A DNA stretch of 59,610 nt from Gaiellaceae bacterium (GTDB lineage Bacteria; Actinomycetota; Thermoleophilia; Gaiellales; Gaiellaceae): assembly GCA_030446625.1 (NCBI GenBank), contig JAUJMY010000009.1, forward strand, positions 1-59,610, in the 5' to 3' direction. Under the pieces are notes generated by a model that was not told where the DNA came from, did no database searches, and saw only the letters and a list, made by a program, of their open reading frames with translations. This document shows, piece by piece, positions 36,761-46,020 of this stretch; position 1 is the first letter of the stretch, and each line of letters opens with the position of its first letter. A program made the translations under genes and the position numbers.

Positions 36761-39700
36761 TTGGGCTACGTCGAGCTCCACTGCCACTCAGCCTATTCGT
36801 TCCTCGACGGTGCGTCCTTGCCGGAGGAGCTCGCGGCGCGCGCGGCCGAGCTCGGGTACAGCGCGCTCGCCCTGACGGACCACGACGGGGTTTACGGCTC
36901 GCTCGAGTTCGCGCACGCGGCGAAGGCGTTCGGGATCCATCCGATCACCGGCGCGGAGGTCACCCTGGCGGGCGGCGCGCACGTCACGCTGCTCGTCGAG
37001 AGCCCGCAGGGGTACGCGAACCTCTGCCGCCTGCTCACCACGGCGCACAAGGACACGCGGCTGCCGGGGCGCGAGTCGGAGCTGCGCGAGCCGGCGCTCG
37101 ACGTCGCGCTCCTGCGGGAGCTGAACGACGGCCTCGTCTGCCTCTCCGGCTGTGCGCGCCACGGCCTCGCGATCGGCGCGCCGAACGAGGCCGCGCAGCT
37201 CGCGCGCGCGTTCGGTCGCGAGCGCTTCTACGTCGAGCTCCAGCGCCCGTACGAGCGCGGCGACGTGCGCCGGAACGCGGGGCTGCGCGATCTCGCGGCG
37301 GCGCTGCGCGTCCGGACTGTGGCGACGGGTGACGTGCACGCGCACCACCTCCGGCGCACGCCGCTCCAGGACGCGCTCGTCGCGATCCGCCACCGCACGT
37401 CGCTCGACGGCTGCGAGCGGGAACGGCGCGGCAACCGCGAGAGCGTCCTCGTGGCACCGGAGGAGATGTACGAGCGGTTCCCCGACGATCGCGACGCCGT
37501 CGATCGATCCGCTGAGCTGGCGGAGCGGCTGGAGTTCGACCTGACGCACGAGCTCGGCTACCGGTATCCCGACTTCTCCGACGGGCGCGAGCCGGCGATC
37601 CGGCGCCTTGCAGCAATCTGTTACGAGGCGTTCGCCGCGCGCTACCGCGACGCGAACGGGCACAAGCGGCGCGCTCGCCAGCGCCTCGACGAGGAGCTCG
37701 CGCTCGTCGACCGGCTCGGCCTCGCCGGCTTCTTCCTCCTGCACTGGGAGGTGCTCGAGCTAGCGCGCGAGTGCGCCGTCGAGGTTCGGGGGCGGGACTC
37801 GCCGCGCCACGCGCTGCCTCCGGGACGCGGGCGCGGGAGCAGCGTCGGGTCGATCGTCTGCTATCTGACCGGCCTCTCGCACGTCGACCCGGTCGCCGCC
37901 GGGCTCTCGCTCGGCCGCTTCATCAACGACGAGCTGAGCGGCGTCCCCGACATCGACCTCGACTTCCCGCGCGACATCCGCGAGAAGCTGATTGTCGCGG
38001 TCACCGAGCGCTACGGCCGCGAGCACGCCGCCCTCGTCGCGAGCTTCGCCACGTACCGCTCGCGCGGCGCGATCCGCGACGTCGGAAAGGCGCTGGGGCT
38101 CCCGTTCGCGGAGCTGGAGCGGCTCGCGCGCGTGACCGACGGCTGGAACGCGCGGCGCGTGGGCGATGAGCTCCGTCTGCTCCCGGACGTCGAGCGCAAG
38201 CTCGCGTCGCCGCGCTGGCGCGCGTTCGCCGAGCTGACGGCGGAGATCGCGGGGCTCCCGCGCCACGTCTCGCAGCACCCCGGCGGGATGGTCATCTCGT
38301 CGCGCCCGCTCGTCGAGCTCGTGCCGGTCATGCCCGCGGCGATGGCGGGGCGGCAGCTTTGCCAGTGGGACAAGGACTCGTGCTCGGACGCGGGCTTCCT
38401 GAAGATCGACCTGCTCGGGCTCGGGATGCTCTCCGCGGTCGAGGACTGCGTCGAGAGGATCGCTCGTGCCCGCGACACGACGATCGACCTCTCGCGGATC
38501 CCGCTGGACGACGCGGCCGTCTACGCCGACATCCAGGCCGCGGAAACGATCGGCGACTTCCAGATCGAGAGCCGCGCGCAGATGCAGAGCCTGTTGCGAA
38601 CGCGACCGGAGAACCTCGACGACCTCACGGTGCAGGTCGCGCTCGTGCGGCCGGGGCCGATCCAGGGGAAGGCAGTGCACCCGTACATCGAGCACCGACA
38701 GCGCCTGCGCGAGGACCCGGCGTTCGTCCCGCCGGTCGACCACCCGCTCCTGCGCGAGCCGCTCGAGTACACGCACGGTGTCGTCGTCTTCCAGGAGCAG
38801 GTCCTCGACGTGGCGATCGCCGTCGCGGGCTTCAGTGTCGGCGAGGCGGAGGGGCTCCGCCGCGCGATGAGCCGGAAGCGAAGCCACGACGCGCTCGAGG
38901 CGTATCGCGGCCGCTTCGTCGACGGCGCCCGTGCGAACTGCGTGGACGACGAGACCGCGAACCGGGTCTACGACAAGCTCGTCGGCTTCTCCGGCTTCGG
39001 CTTTCCGAAGTCGCACGCGGCGGCGTTCGGGCTGCTCGCCTACCAGTCGGCGTGGCTGCGCCACCACTACCCGGCCGAGTTCCTCTGCGCGCTCCTGAAC
39101 GCGCAGCCGATGGGCTTCTACCCGCCCGCAACACTCGTGCGCGACGCGCAGCGGCGCGGGGTGGAGGTCCGCCCGCCGGACGTGAACCGCAGCGAGGCGT
39201 TGTGCTCGTTGGAGGACGGCGCCGTCCGCATCGGCATCTCGTACCTCGCGCAGGTCAGCGAGGACGAGGCGAAGGCGCTGGTGGCGGAGCGAGAGCGGGC
39301 CGGGCCGTTCGGCGGCGTCCGCGACCTCGCGCAGCGCGCGCCGCTGCCGGAGCGCGGACTCGAGGCGCTGATCTCGAGCGGCGCCTGCGACGCGTTCGGG
39401 ACGCCCCGGCGCGCCCTGCTCTGGGAGCTCGGCCTCGTGCCGCGCTCGGCGGCGGTGCCGGGCTCGGGAGGTGAGGCGCGTCAGCTCGCGCTCCCGCTCG
39501 ACCCGACCGCGGAGACGCCGCAGCTCCCCGAGCAGACGGTGTGGGAGCGGATGCTCGCGGACTACCGGACGGTGAAGCTGACCGTCGGCGTCCACCCGCT
39601 CGAGCTGCTGCGGCCGCACCTTCCCCAGAGCGTTCTCTCGACGGAGCGTCTCGCGTCGACGCCATCCGGACGCGGCGTGTCGGTCGCGGGCATGGCGGTC

Positions 39701-39985
39701 GCGCGCCAGCGCCCGGCGACGGCGAACGGCGTCGTCTTCATGCTGCTCGAGGACGAGTTCGGGCTCTGCAACCTGATCGTCGCGCCGCCGGTGTACGAGC
39801 GCTTCCGGCCGCTCGTCCGCGGCGAGCCGCTCCTGCTCGCCCACGGGACGTTCGAGCGTGTCGGGCGCAACACGAACGTCGTCGTGCGGCGGCTCGAGAC
39901 GTTGGGCCCGCTCGCGCGCCGGATCTCTCGAGAGGACGAGGTGGTGAGCGCCCTACCGGACGCCCACCACTTCGGTCACCGCTGA
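36761..39985 (+). CDS. dnaE2: Error-prone DNA polymerase III alpha subunit (DnaE2/ImuC)
   Basis: This 1074-residue protein starts at TTG 36761 with GGAG seven bases before it. The PHP domain opens VELHCHSAYSFLDGASLPEEL. The polymerase palm has PDIDLDFPRDIREK (near residues 395-408), followed by RGAIRDVGKALG and the HVSQHPGGMVIS motif, then helix-hairpin-helix and OB domains at the C-terminus. It lacks the C-terminal tau-binding part of DnaE1. A QLALPL stretch near residue 908 resembles a clamp-binding peptide. With ImuB it performs mutagenic lesion bypass. No LexA box is visible immediately upstream. Confidence 0.95.
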   Translation: MGYVELHCHSAYSFLDGASLPEELAARAAELGYSALALTDHDGVYGSLEFAHAAKAFGIHPITGAEVTLAGGAHVTLLVESPQGYANLCRLLTTAHKDTRLPGRESELREPALDVALLRELNDGLVCLSGCARHGLAIGAPNEAAQLARAFGRERFYVELQRPYERGDVRRNAGLRDLAAALRVRTVATGDVHAHHLRRTPLQDALVAIRHRTSLDGCERERRGNRESVLVAPEEMYERFPDDRDAVDRSAELAERLEFDLTHELGYRYPDFSDGREPAIRRLAAICYEAFAARYRDANGHKRRARQRLDEELALVDRLGLAGFFLLHWEVLELARECAVEVRGRDSPRHALPPGRGRGSSVGSIVCYLTGLSHVDPVAAGLSLGRFINDELSGVPDIDLDFPRDIREKLIVAVTERYGREHAALVASFATYRSRGAIRDVGKALGLPFAELERLARVTDGWNARRVGDELRLLPDVERKLASPRWRAFAELTAEIAGLPRHVSQHPGGMVISSRPLVELVPVMPAAMAGRQLCQWDKDSCSDAGFLKIDLLGLGMLSAVEDCVERIARARDTTIDLSRIPLDDAAVYADIQAAETIGDFQIESRAQMQSLLRTRPENLDDLTVQVALVRPGPIQGKAVHPYIEHRQRLREDPAFVPPVDHPLLREPLEYTHGVVVFQEQVLDVAIAVAGFSVGEAEGLRRAMSRKRSHDALEAYRGRFVDGARANCVDDETANRVYDKLVGFSGFGFPKSHAAAFGLLAYQSAWLRHHYPAEFLCALLNAQPMGFYPPATLVRDAQRRGVEVRPPDVNRSEALCSLEDGAVRIGISYLAQVSEDEAKALVAERERAGPFGGVRDLAQRAPLPERGLEALISSGACDAFGTPRRALLWELGLVPRSAAVPGSGGEARQLALPLDPTAETPQLPEQTVWERMLADYRTVKLTVGVHPLELLRPHLPQSVLSTERLASTPSGRGVSVAGMAVARQRPATANGVVFMLLEDEFGLCNLIVAPPVYERFRPLVRGEPLLLAHGTFERVGRNTNVVVRRLETLGPLARRISREDEVVSALPDAHHFGHR

Positions 39986-39991
39986 GGCGGT

Positions 39992-41137
39992 CTAGTACCC
40001 GCCGACGTACTCGCGAATGATCGCGCGGCCGTCCTTGCTCGTCGTGCCGGTCGCCGTCGCGCTGCTCTTCAACGAGCTCTCGACGATCGCCGGGCTATCC
40101 GACGCACGCGTCGGCGACGAGAGGTAGAGCGCGCCGCCGCCCGCACCGTGCGGCGAGGCCATCGAGGTGCCCGACATCGTCGTCGTGCCGCCGCCCTTTT
40201 TGGTCGAGAGGATGCTCAGGCCGGGCGCCCAGATGTCGACGCACGGGCCGTAGTTCGACCAGGAGGTCTCCTTGTCGGCGGAGTCGGTCGCGGCGACCGT
40301 CATCACGCCGTTGTTCGTCCCCGCTCCGGCCGATGCCGGCGACGAGTTGCACGCGTCCGCGCCGTCGTTCCCGGCGGCGAGCGCGTAGAAGACGCCGCTG
40401 TTCGCGGACTTGAGCACGGCGTCGTTCAGCGCCTGGCTGTAGCTGCCGCCGAGGCTCATGTTCGCGACGGCCGGCTTCTTCGCGTTCGCGGTCACCCAGT
40501 CGACGCCCTTGATCACACCGGAGGTCGTGCCGCTGCCGCCGCAGCCGAGCACCTTGACGCCCGTCTGCGGCAGGCCAGGCGCGACGCCGACGACGTCGGT
40601 CGTGTTGTCCTTCGCACCCACGGTGCCGGCGACGTGCGTGCCGTGCCCGTGGCAGTCGGTGTTCGGTCCGCTCGCGAAGTTCACGTGGTTCACGACGTAG
40701 AGATCCGCGTGCGCCTTGTCGATGCCGGTGTCGATCACGTAGGAGTTCACGTTCGTGATCGCGCCGCTGCCATTCCCGGCGAGTGTCGAGCTGATGTCCG
40801 CGTCGATCTTGTCGATCCCCCACGGAAGCGTCTGCGCGACGACGTGCATCGTTCCGTCGGCCTCGACGTACGCGACGTTCTGGTCCGTGCGCAGCGCCTC
40901 GAGGCGGTTGCTCGGTACGACGGCCGAGTAGCCCGCGAGCGCGTGCTCGTACACGAACCCGACGGCGACGCCAAATCGCTGAGCGTGCAGCGCGGCGACC
41001 GCGTTCGAGTCGACGCCTGCCTTCAGCACGACGATGTAGCGATCGGCGCCTGCCTGCTCGACGCGCGACTGCGCCGGAAGCGCCAGGAGAAGCGCGGTCA
41101 GCGCGGCGAGCGCGGCGATCACGGACACCCGTCTCAT
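39992..41137 (-). CDS. Secreted subtilisin-like serine protease (S8) with I9 propeptide
   Basis: This 381-residue protein has GGAGGGG upstream of ATG 41137. A signal peptide (residues 1-24, ending LPAQS) is followed by an I9-type propeptide (DRYIVVLKAGVDS ... YVEADGTM). The catalytic domain carries the triad: VIDTGID (Asp), DCHGHGTHVAGT (His) and SGTSMASPHGAGG (Ser), with the oxyanion Asn in LAAGNDGAD. This is an extracellular protease of the proteinase K/subtilase type. Codons and Ser/Thr/Asn content fit an exported enzyme. Confidence 0.95.
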   Translation of the reverse strand: MRRVSVIAALAALTALLLALPAQSRVEQAGADRYIVVLKAGVDSNAVAALHAQRFGVAVGFVYEHALAGYSAVVPSNRLEALRTDQNVAYVEADGTMHVVAQTLPWGIDKIDADISSTLAGNGSGAITNVNSYVIDTGIDKAHADLYVVNHVNFASGPNTDCHGHGTHVAGTVGAKDNTTDVVGVAPGLPQTGVKVLGCGGSGTTSGVIKGVDWVTANAKKPAVANMSLGGSYSQALNDAVLKSANSGVFYALAAGNDGADACNSSPASAGAGTNNGVMTVAATDSADKETSWSNYGPCVDIWAPGLSILSTKKGGGTTTMSGTSMASPHGAGGGALYLSSPTRASDSPAIVESSLKSSATATGTTSKDGRAIIREYVGGY

Positions 41138-41206
41138 ATACCCCTCCAGAAGTAGTTGACGGCTGACGGATCGTAGGACGGGGCGCGGATGACTGCAAGC
41201 GCGCGG

Positions 41207-41521
41207 CTACAGCTCGATCTCGAGCGCGAAGCGCGGGAGCCGCTTCGCGACCGCCCGGTTGAACTCGAGCTCGTACTGCTCGGCCGCGTGCGCGTCGAGC
41301 GATGCAGCGAAGTTGTCCCGGAGCGCCGCGAGCAGTTCGGTGCCCGTGTCGACCAGGTCCATGTAGTCGCCGTAGCGCTCCTCGGCCTCGTCACGGTCGG
41401 CGCGGTCGTATGCCTCCTCCGCGGCGTCGCAGTCCCGGATGAGGCCCGCGTGCTCGCGCTCGAAGAGGTCGACCTGTCGCGAGACGACGTCGCCGAAGCG
41501 CGCGCGCCGGCGGAAGATCAC
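41207..41521 (-). CDS. Hypothetical helical protein (104 residues)
   Basis: It starts at GTG 41521, overlapping the glycosyltransferase stop (GTGTGA). The 104-residue product is highly charged and helical: VDLFEREHAGLIRDCDAAEE, RDEAEERYGDYMDLVDTG, LRDNFAASLDAHAAEQYELE. No signal or membrane segment is present and the family is not recognised. It may be a structural or regulatory partner of the glycosyltransferase upstream. Confidence 0.6.
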   Translation of the reverse strand: MIFRRRARFGDVVSRQVDLFEREHAGLIRDCDAAEEAYDRADRDEAEERYGDYMDLVDTGTELLAALRDNFAASLDAHAAEQYELEFNRAVAKRLPRFALEIEL

Positions 41522-42573
41522 ACGAGCTCGCGGTAGAGCTCGAGGTGTGCCGCCGCCGCCGCGTCCCACGTGAGCGTCTCTCGCGCGCGCTCCGCGCCCG
41601 CGCGCGCCTCCGCGAGCGCGGCCGGATCGCCGAGCAGGTCACGGACCGCATCGGCGAGCGCGCCCACGTCCCCTGGGGCGACGACCCGACCCGCGCCGAA
41701 GGCGCGCACCGTCTCGCCGAGACCGCCCACGTCGTACACGACGGCCGGAACGCCCGCGCCGAGCGCGCGCAGCAATGAGCCGCTCTGGTCGATCTGCGGC
41801 CGATACGGGAAGACGCCGACCGTCGCCTCGGCGTGCGCCCGCTCGACCTCGGCGTCCGAGAGGTACCCGAGCCGCCACTCGACGCGCCCGCCGTCCTCGC
41901 GCCGCACCGCGTCGACGTTCATCACCGGGTCCCCGGCGACGATCAAGCGCGCGCCGTCGACACGACGTACCGCCTCGATCGCGTCCGGAAGGCCGCGGTA
42001 CGGCCGGATCACGCCGAAGAAGAGGACCGTGCGGCCGTCGTCGCGCCGCTCCGCCTCGCTCCGGAAGACGGGGTGCGGGATCACGCGCAGCGTCTCCTCG
42101 GGAACGCCGAGCTCGGCCAGCGCCGCACGCCCGCGCTCGCTGTGGACGACGACCCGCGCGAAGCGGCGGTAGAGCGTGCGCCAGAGCTCCTGCCGCGACG
42201 CCGTGCGCCGCGGGAGCAGGTCGTGCGCCGTGAACACTGCCGGAGCGCGCAGGCGGAGGAGGTAGCGGTCGAGCGGCGGCACCGCGAGCCACTGCAGATG
42301 GACGACGTCGGCTCCGGCCGCAGCGAGTCGTCCCATCCCGACGGGGTGCTCGAGGAGCTTCAGCGGCAGCCGCGCGGCGGACCGCCGGAAGAGCCGCGAC
42401 GACAGCGGGTAGAAGACCTCGCGACGCCGGTAGCCGGCCGGTGGCGGCGTGCTGCCGAAGCGGAAGCGCGACGTGAGCAGCTCGACGTCCGCTCCGCCGC
42501 GTGCCAGCGCCGCGGCGAGCTCGTGGTCGTACGGAGGCGTGTACGCGGGCGGGTCGGCGAGGAGGACGCGCAC
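41518..42573 (-). CDS. GT4-family glycosyltransferase (GT-B fold)
   Basis: This 351-residue protein starts at GTG 42573. The N-terminal half shows RVLLADPPAYTPPYDHELA and VVHLQWLAVPP. The C-terminal nucleotide-sugar half shows TVLFFGVIRPYRGLPDAIEA, the donor-binding FPYRPQIDQSGSLLRALGAG and VVYDVGGLGETV. These are the marks of family 4 retaining glycosyltransferases. Donor and acceptor are unknown. It is divergent from the EEP nuclease gene with overlapping -10-like elements in between. Confidence 0.88.
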   Translation of the reverse strand: MRVLLADPPAYTPPYDHELAAALARGGADVELLTSRFRFGSTPPPAGYRRREVFYPLSSRLFRRSAARLPLKLLEHPVGMGRLAAAGADVVHLQWLAVPPLDRYLLRLRAPAVFTAHDLLPRRTASRQELWRTLYRRFARVVVHSERGRAALAELGVPEETLRVIPHPVFRSEAERRDDGRTVLFFGVIRPYRGLPDAIEAVRRVDGARLIVAGDPVMNVDAVRREDGGRVEWRLGYLSDAEVERAHAEATVGVFPYRPQIDQSGSLLRALGAGVPAVVYDVGGLGETVRAFGAGRVVAPGDVGALADAVRDLLGDPAALAEARAGAERARETLTWDAAAAAHLELYRELV

Positions 42574-42587
42574 GCCGACCTAGACTA
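42574..42587. promoter_or_regulatory. Shared divergent -10 region (CTAGACTAG)
   Basis: TAGACT (plus, 42581-42586) and TAGTCT (minus, same neighbourhood) overlap in CTAGACTAG between two divergent genes. RNA polymerase bound in one direction would exclude the other. The position suits a start at TTG 42597 better than GTG 42588 on the plus strand. Confidence 0.35.
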
Positions 42588-43409
42588 GTGCGGCCGTTGA
42601 GCATCCTCGTCCGCACCTGGAACGTCTTCCACGGGAACACGAGCCCGCCGAGACGCGAAGACCGGCTGGAGGAGATGATCCGGCTGGCGACCGCCGACGC
42701 ACCCGACGTGCTCTGCCTCCAGGAGCTCCCCGTGTGGTCGCTGGAGCGCCTCGGCGACTGGAGCGGGATGACGGTCTACGCGGAGGTGGCGGCGCGCCCC
42801 TCCGTTGGTCCCTTTCCGTCGACGGCGCGCGTCGGGAGAGCGCTGACCGAGCTCCACCACGGGCTGCTCCGGTCGGCGTTCACGGGACAGGCGAACGCGA
42901 TCCTCGTCGCGCCGCACCTGCGCGTGCTCGGGCGCGCGTCCCTCGTCCTGAACCCGTTCGGGTTCCGGCGGCGGCAGGCGCGGTGGCTCCGGGTCCCGGC
43001 CCTTGCCCGGCTCGCGTGGGCGAGCGAGCGCCGCGTCTGCCACGCCGTGCGCCTCCGGATGCCCGGTGCGGATGCGGTGGTGGCGAACCTGCACGCGACG
43101 GCGTACCGGCCCGACGAGCGTCTCGCGGACGCCGAGCTCCTACGTGCTGCAGTCTTCGCCGACGCGTACGCGCGCCCGGACGACGTCTGCGTCCTCGCCG
43201 GCGACTTCAACGTGCGCCGGTCGCGCTCGTGGACGCTCGAGGAGCTGACGGGCCCGGAGTGGGGGTTCCGCGGCGGCGGCCCCGGGATCGACCACATCCT
43301 CGTTCGTGGCGCGGCCGTCGGTGGCGCCATCCGGTGGCCCGACGAGCGGCGCCGGAGCGGCGGGGCGCTCCTCTCCGACCACGCGCCGCTCGACGTCCGC
43401 GCCGGATGA
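42588..43409 (+). CDS. Endonuclease/exonuclease/phosphatase family protein
   Basis: This protein of about 273 residues shows all metal and catalytic motifs of the EEP fold: VRTWNVFHGN, LCLQELPVW (Glu), NLHATAYRPDERL, LAGDFNVR (Asp/Asn), GIDHILVRG and LLSDHAPLDV (Asp-His). It may cleave nucleic acid or act as a phosphodiesterase; there is no signal peptide. The domain begins immediately at the start, so either GTG 42588 or TTG 42597 is acceptable. The stop overlaps the aminotransferase ATG (ATGA). Confidence 0.85.
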   Translation: MRPLSILVRTWNVFHGNTSPPRREDRLEEMIRLATADAPDVLCLQELPVWSLERLGDWSGMTVYAEVAARPSVGPFPSTARVGRALTELHHGLLRSAFTGQANAILVAPHLRVLGRASLVLNPFGFRRRQARWLRVPALARLAWASERRVCHAVRLRMPGADAVVANLHATAYRPDERLADAELLRAAVFADAYARPDDVCVLAGDFNVRRSRSWTLEELTGPEWGFRGGGPGIDHILVRGAAVGGAIRWPDERRRSGGALLSDHAPLDVRAG

Positions 43410-44485
43410 CCTTCGAGGAGGCGCGCGCGCAGTTCCCCGTGCTCGAGCGGTACGCGTACCTGAACGCGGGCACGAACGGCCCGCTCGCCCGCACGAGCAT
43501 CGAGGCGATGGCAGCCGAGCAGCAGCGGATGCTCGAACACGGGCGCGGCGCGCTCCCGTACCTGCTCGGGATGCTCGAAGCCCGGGAGGAGCTGCGGCGG
43601 CGCCTCGCGGCGGTGCTGGGCGTCGATCCGGAGCTCGTCGCGCTCGTCGGCTCGACGACGGAGGCCTGCAACATCGTCCTCGCCGGCCTCGACCTCGCCC
43701 CGGAGGACGAGGTCGTGACGACCGACGTCGAGCACTTCGGGCTGCTCGGGCCGGTCGGCGCGTCGGGCGCACGCGTCCGCGTCGCGGCCGTCCGCGACCG
43801 CCGGCCGGACGAGGCGTTCGACGCGATCCTGGCGGAGGTCGGGCCGCGTACGCGTCTCGTCGCGATCTCGCACGTGGCGTGGACGACCGGCAACTGCCTG
43901 CCGATCCTCGAGCTGAAGCAGTCTCTCGACGCGCCCCTGCTCGTCGACGGCGCGCAGTCCGCGGGCGCGATACCGGTCGATGCGCGGCCGTTCGACTTCT
44001 ACACCGTCTCCTGCCAGAAGTGGCTCTGCGGTCCGGAGGCGACGGGTGCGCTCTACGTCGCCGACCCCGAGGCCCTCCGCGTCGCCGCGCCGACGTATGC
44101 GTCGCAGAGCACGTACGAGCCCGACGGCAGCTTCGTCCCCCGCGACGGCGCCGCGCGCTTCGACTCGGGCTGGATTCCGACGCCGGCGCTCGCGGCGCTC
44201 GCCGCCGCTCTCGACGCGCATCCGAAGTGGCGGTACGAAGGCGCGGCCGCTGCTGCCCGCCGCTGCCGGGAGCTGCTCGCGGCGCACGCAGACGTGGTCA
44301 CGGCTCCTGACCAGGCGACGCTCGTGTCGTTCCGGGCCGAGCGTGACGCGGCGGAGCTCTCCGCGAGGCTCCACGAGACGGGCGTCGTCGTCCGCGACCT
44401 GCCGAATACGGGGCTCGTGCGCGTCTCGTGCGGGTACTGGACGAGTGACGACGACCTGGAGCGTCTCGTCGAGGCACTCGCGTGA
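43406..44485 (+). CDS. PLP-dependent aminotransferase class V (EgtE/cysteine desulfurase-like)
   Basis: This 359-residue fold-type I PLP enzyme has FPVLERYAYLNAGTNGPL at the start, GSTTEACNIVLAGL (phosphate binding), DVEHFGLLGP, LVDGAQSAGAIPVD (PLP-ring Asp) and SCQKWLCGPEATGALY with the PLP Lys. There is no conserved catalytic Cys loop of IscS. It could be an EgtE-like C-S lyase, isopenicillin-N-epimerase-like enzyme or aminotransferase; the sequence does not decide. ATG 43406 and the next GTG 44482 sit in NTGA overlaps. Confidence 0.88.
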   Translation: MTFEEARAQFPVLERYAYLNAGTNGPLARTSIEAMAAEQQRMLEHGRGALPYLLGMLEAREELRRRLAAVLGVDPELVALVGSTTEACNIVLAGLDLAPEDEVVTTDVEHFGLLGPVGASGARVRVAAVRDRRPDEAFDAILAEVGPRTRLVAISHVAWTTGNCLPILELKQSLDAPLLVDGAQSAGAIPVDARPFDFYTVSCQKWLCGPEATGALYVADPEALRVAAPTYASQSTYEPDGSFVPRDGAARFDSGWIPTPALAALAAALDAHPKWRYEGAAAAARRCRELLAAHADVVTAPDQATLVSFRAERDAAELSARLHETGVVVRDLPNTGLVRVSCGYWTSDDDLERLVEALA

Positions 44486-44962
44486 GCGAGCTCGAGCACG
44501 TCGAGGCGCGCTGGCGCGCGGGGCGCATCCGCAGCGGCGAGCTGCCCGGCGTGGCGGAGCGGCTGCTGGCGTCCGGCTTCGACGTGCCGGCGCTGCGGCA
44601 GCTCGCGGCGATCCCCGCGGATGCCGCCGACGAGCTGCGCTCGGACGGCCGCCTCGCGTTCGAGCGCGCCCTGCGCGAGCTCGGCGTCGGCGGCATGAGC
44701 GGGAGCGACGCCGCGCTCGTGCTCGCGCGCGAGTGGTGCGAGCAGCTGCTCGGCGGAACCCTCGAGCCGCGGCGCACCGCGAAGGCGATCGCCCGCCTCC
44801 GCTGGACGGGGGGGCCGCGCGGCGGCGAGGCGACTCGACCCGTTCGAAGCACTCGACGCCGAGTACGAAGCGGTGGAGCGGCGGGGGATCGGCGCGCTCT
44901 TCGCCCGCCGGAGGATCGACCGCGCCGTGCGCGATGCGGCGCGCCGGCTGCTCGGGCGCTAG
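44482..44962 (+). pseudogene. Hypothetical protein, frameshifted at a G7 run
   Basis: From GTG 44482 the frame reads VSELEHVEARWRAGRIRSGE and on through a helical protein to WTGG near 44814. There a run of seven G (44808-44814) shifts the frame. Removing one G gives RAAARRLDPFEALDAEYEAV and RRIDRAVRDAARRLLGR to the TAG at 44960-44962, a total of about 158 residues. As written, the frame runs on into the IS element. The family is not recognised. Its stop codon lies in the IS target duplication. Confidence 0.6.
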
Positions 44963-44963
44963 C
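44958..44963. repeat. IS481 target-site duplication, left copy (GCTAGC)
   Basis: GCTAGC directly before the IS left end, identical to 46021-46026. It contains the TAG stop of the upstream hypothetical gene. Confidence 0.85.
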
Positions 44964-46020
44964 TGTCCTACCCACGGACGTTGTGAACGCGGCTGATCGG
45001 TGGTCGGTCGCCGATCGAGCTGTGTGGTCGCCGGTGGTTGTAGTGCTCGAGCCAGTGTGGCAGTGCTGTGGCGCGTTCGCGGTGGGTGGGGTAGATGAGG
45101 CCGTAGGCCCATTCGCGCGCCATCGTCTGGTGGAAGCGCTCGACCTTGCCGTTGGTGCGCGGTCGGTAGGGCTGTGTGGTGAGGTGGCGGATGCCGCGCG
45201 CGTTGAGCAGCTCGCGCAGTGAGCGGTTGCGCACGTAGGCGAAGGCGTTGTCGGTCATCAACCGCTTCGCGCCGACGCCGTGGCGCTCAAGCGCGCGAGC
45301 GCGCGCTCGACGAAGGCGGTGACGGTTGCTGCGCGATCGTTGTCGTGGAGCTCGACGTAGGCCAGCCGTGAGTGGTCGTCGACGATCGCGTGCGCGTAAT
45401 CGAAGCCGACGCGGGTCTCGGGTCGCATCCAGTGGCGTCCGGCCTGGGAGCGCTCGCCGGTGAGGGCCCAGCCGGGACGCGCGAACCGCGCGTAGCGGCT
45501 GACGTCCATGTGCAGCAGGTCGCCGGGACACGGCCACTCGTAGCTGTTCGCGGGCTCCTTCGCCGCCACCCGGCGGCGCGAGAGGCCTGCCCGGTTGAGC
45601 ACCTTCCACACAGTCGAGTGCGCGAAGCCGGTCGCGCCGGCGACCAGCCGCGGCCCCCAGCCGGTCTTGCGGCGGCAGTCGCAGATCCGCTCCTGCAGCT
45701 CGGGCGCGAGCAGCCGCGGCGAGCGGCGCGGCCTGCTCGAGCGGTCGAGCAACGAGCTTGCCTGGTGGCCGCCCTCGAGCCAGCGATGCCACCAGCGATG
45801 AGCGGTCGCCGCCGAGACGCTGAAGGCGGCCGCGGCCGCCTTCAGCGTAAGACCATCCTCGATCGCGCGGACCAGCGCGAGCCGGCCAGCCAGTCCGAGC
45901 TTGGCGTTAGCGTGCAGGTACATCCGCGCCCTCCTTTGAGCGTGAGTCCGGGAAGACCCACAGCCTCGAAGGAGGGCCGGACGTTTCTCTCAGCCGTTCA
46001 CAACCTCTGTAGGCGGGACA
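44964..46020 (-). mobile_element. IS481-family insertion sequence (1057 bp)
   Basis: The ends are TGT...ACA with 26-bp imperfect inverted repeats: 44964-44989 and 45995-46020, sharing among others TGTCC and GTTGTGAACG. GCTAGC flanks both sides (44958-44963 and 46021-46026), fitting the NCTAGN target duplication known for IS481. A single transposase gene on the minus strand fills the element. The insertion lies exactly between the stop codons of two convergent genes. Confidence 0.9.
44968..45923 (-). pseudogene. IS481-family transposase, frameshifted
   Basis: It starts at ATG 45923 with AAAGGAGGG upstream. The N-terminal helix-turn-helix part reads LVRAIEDGLTLKAAAAAF ... ATAHRWWHRWLEGG. The DDE core follows: LLHMDVSRYARF (Asp), AIVDDHSRLAYVEL (Asp), then GKVERFHQTMAREW (Glu). 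Near 45287-45292 the frame breaks: one frame stops at 45258 while the next continues ERHGVGAKRLMTDNAFAY to the TAG at 44968. One base appears to be missing. IS481 transposases normally lie in one frame, so this copy is probably dead or misread. The last codons lie in the inverted repeat. Confidence 0.85.

Noticed and set aside
44968..45923. Programmed ribosomal frameshift in the IS481 transposase
   Set aside because: IS481-family transposases are normally single-frame and no slippery heptamer is seen at the break; a point deletion explains it better.
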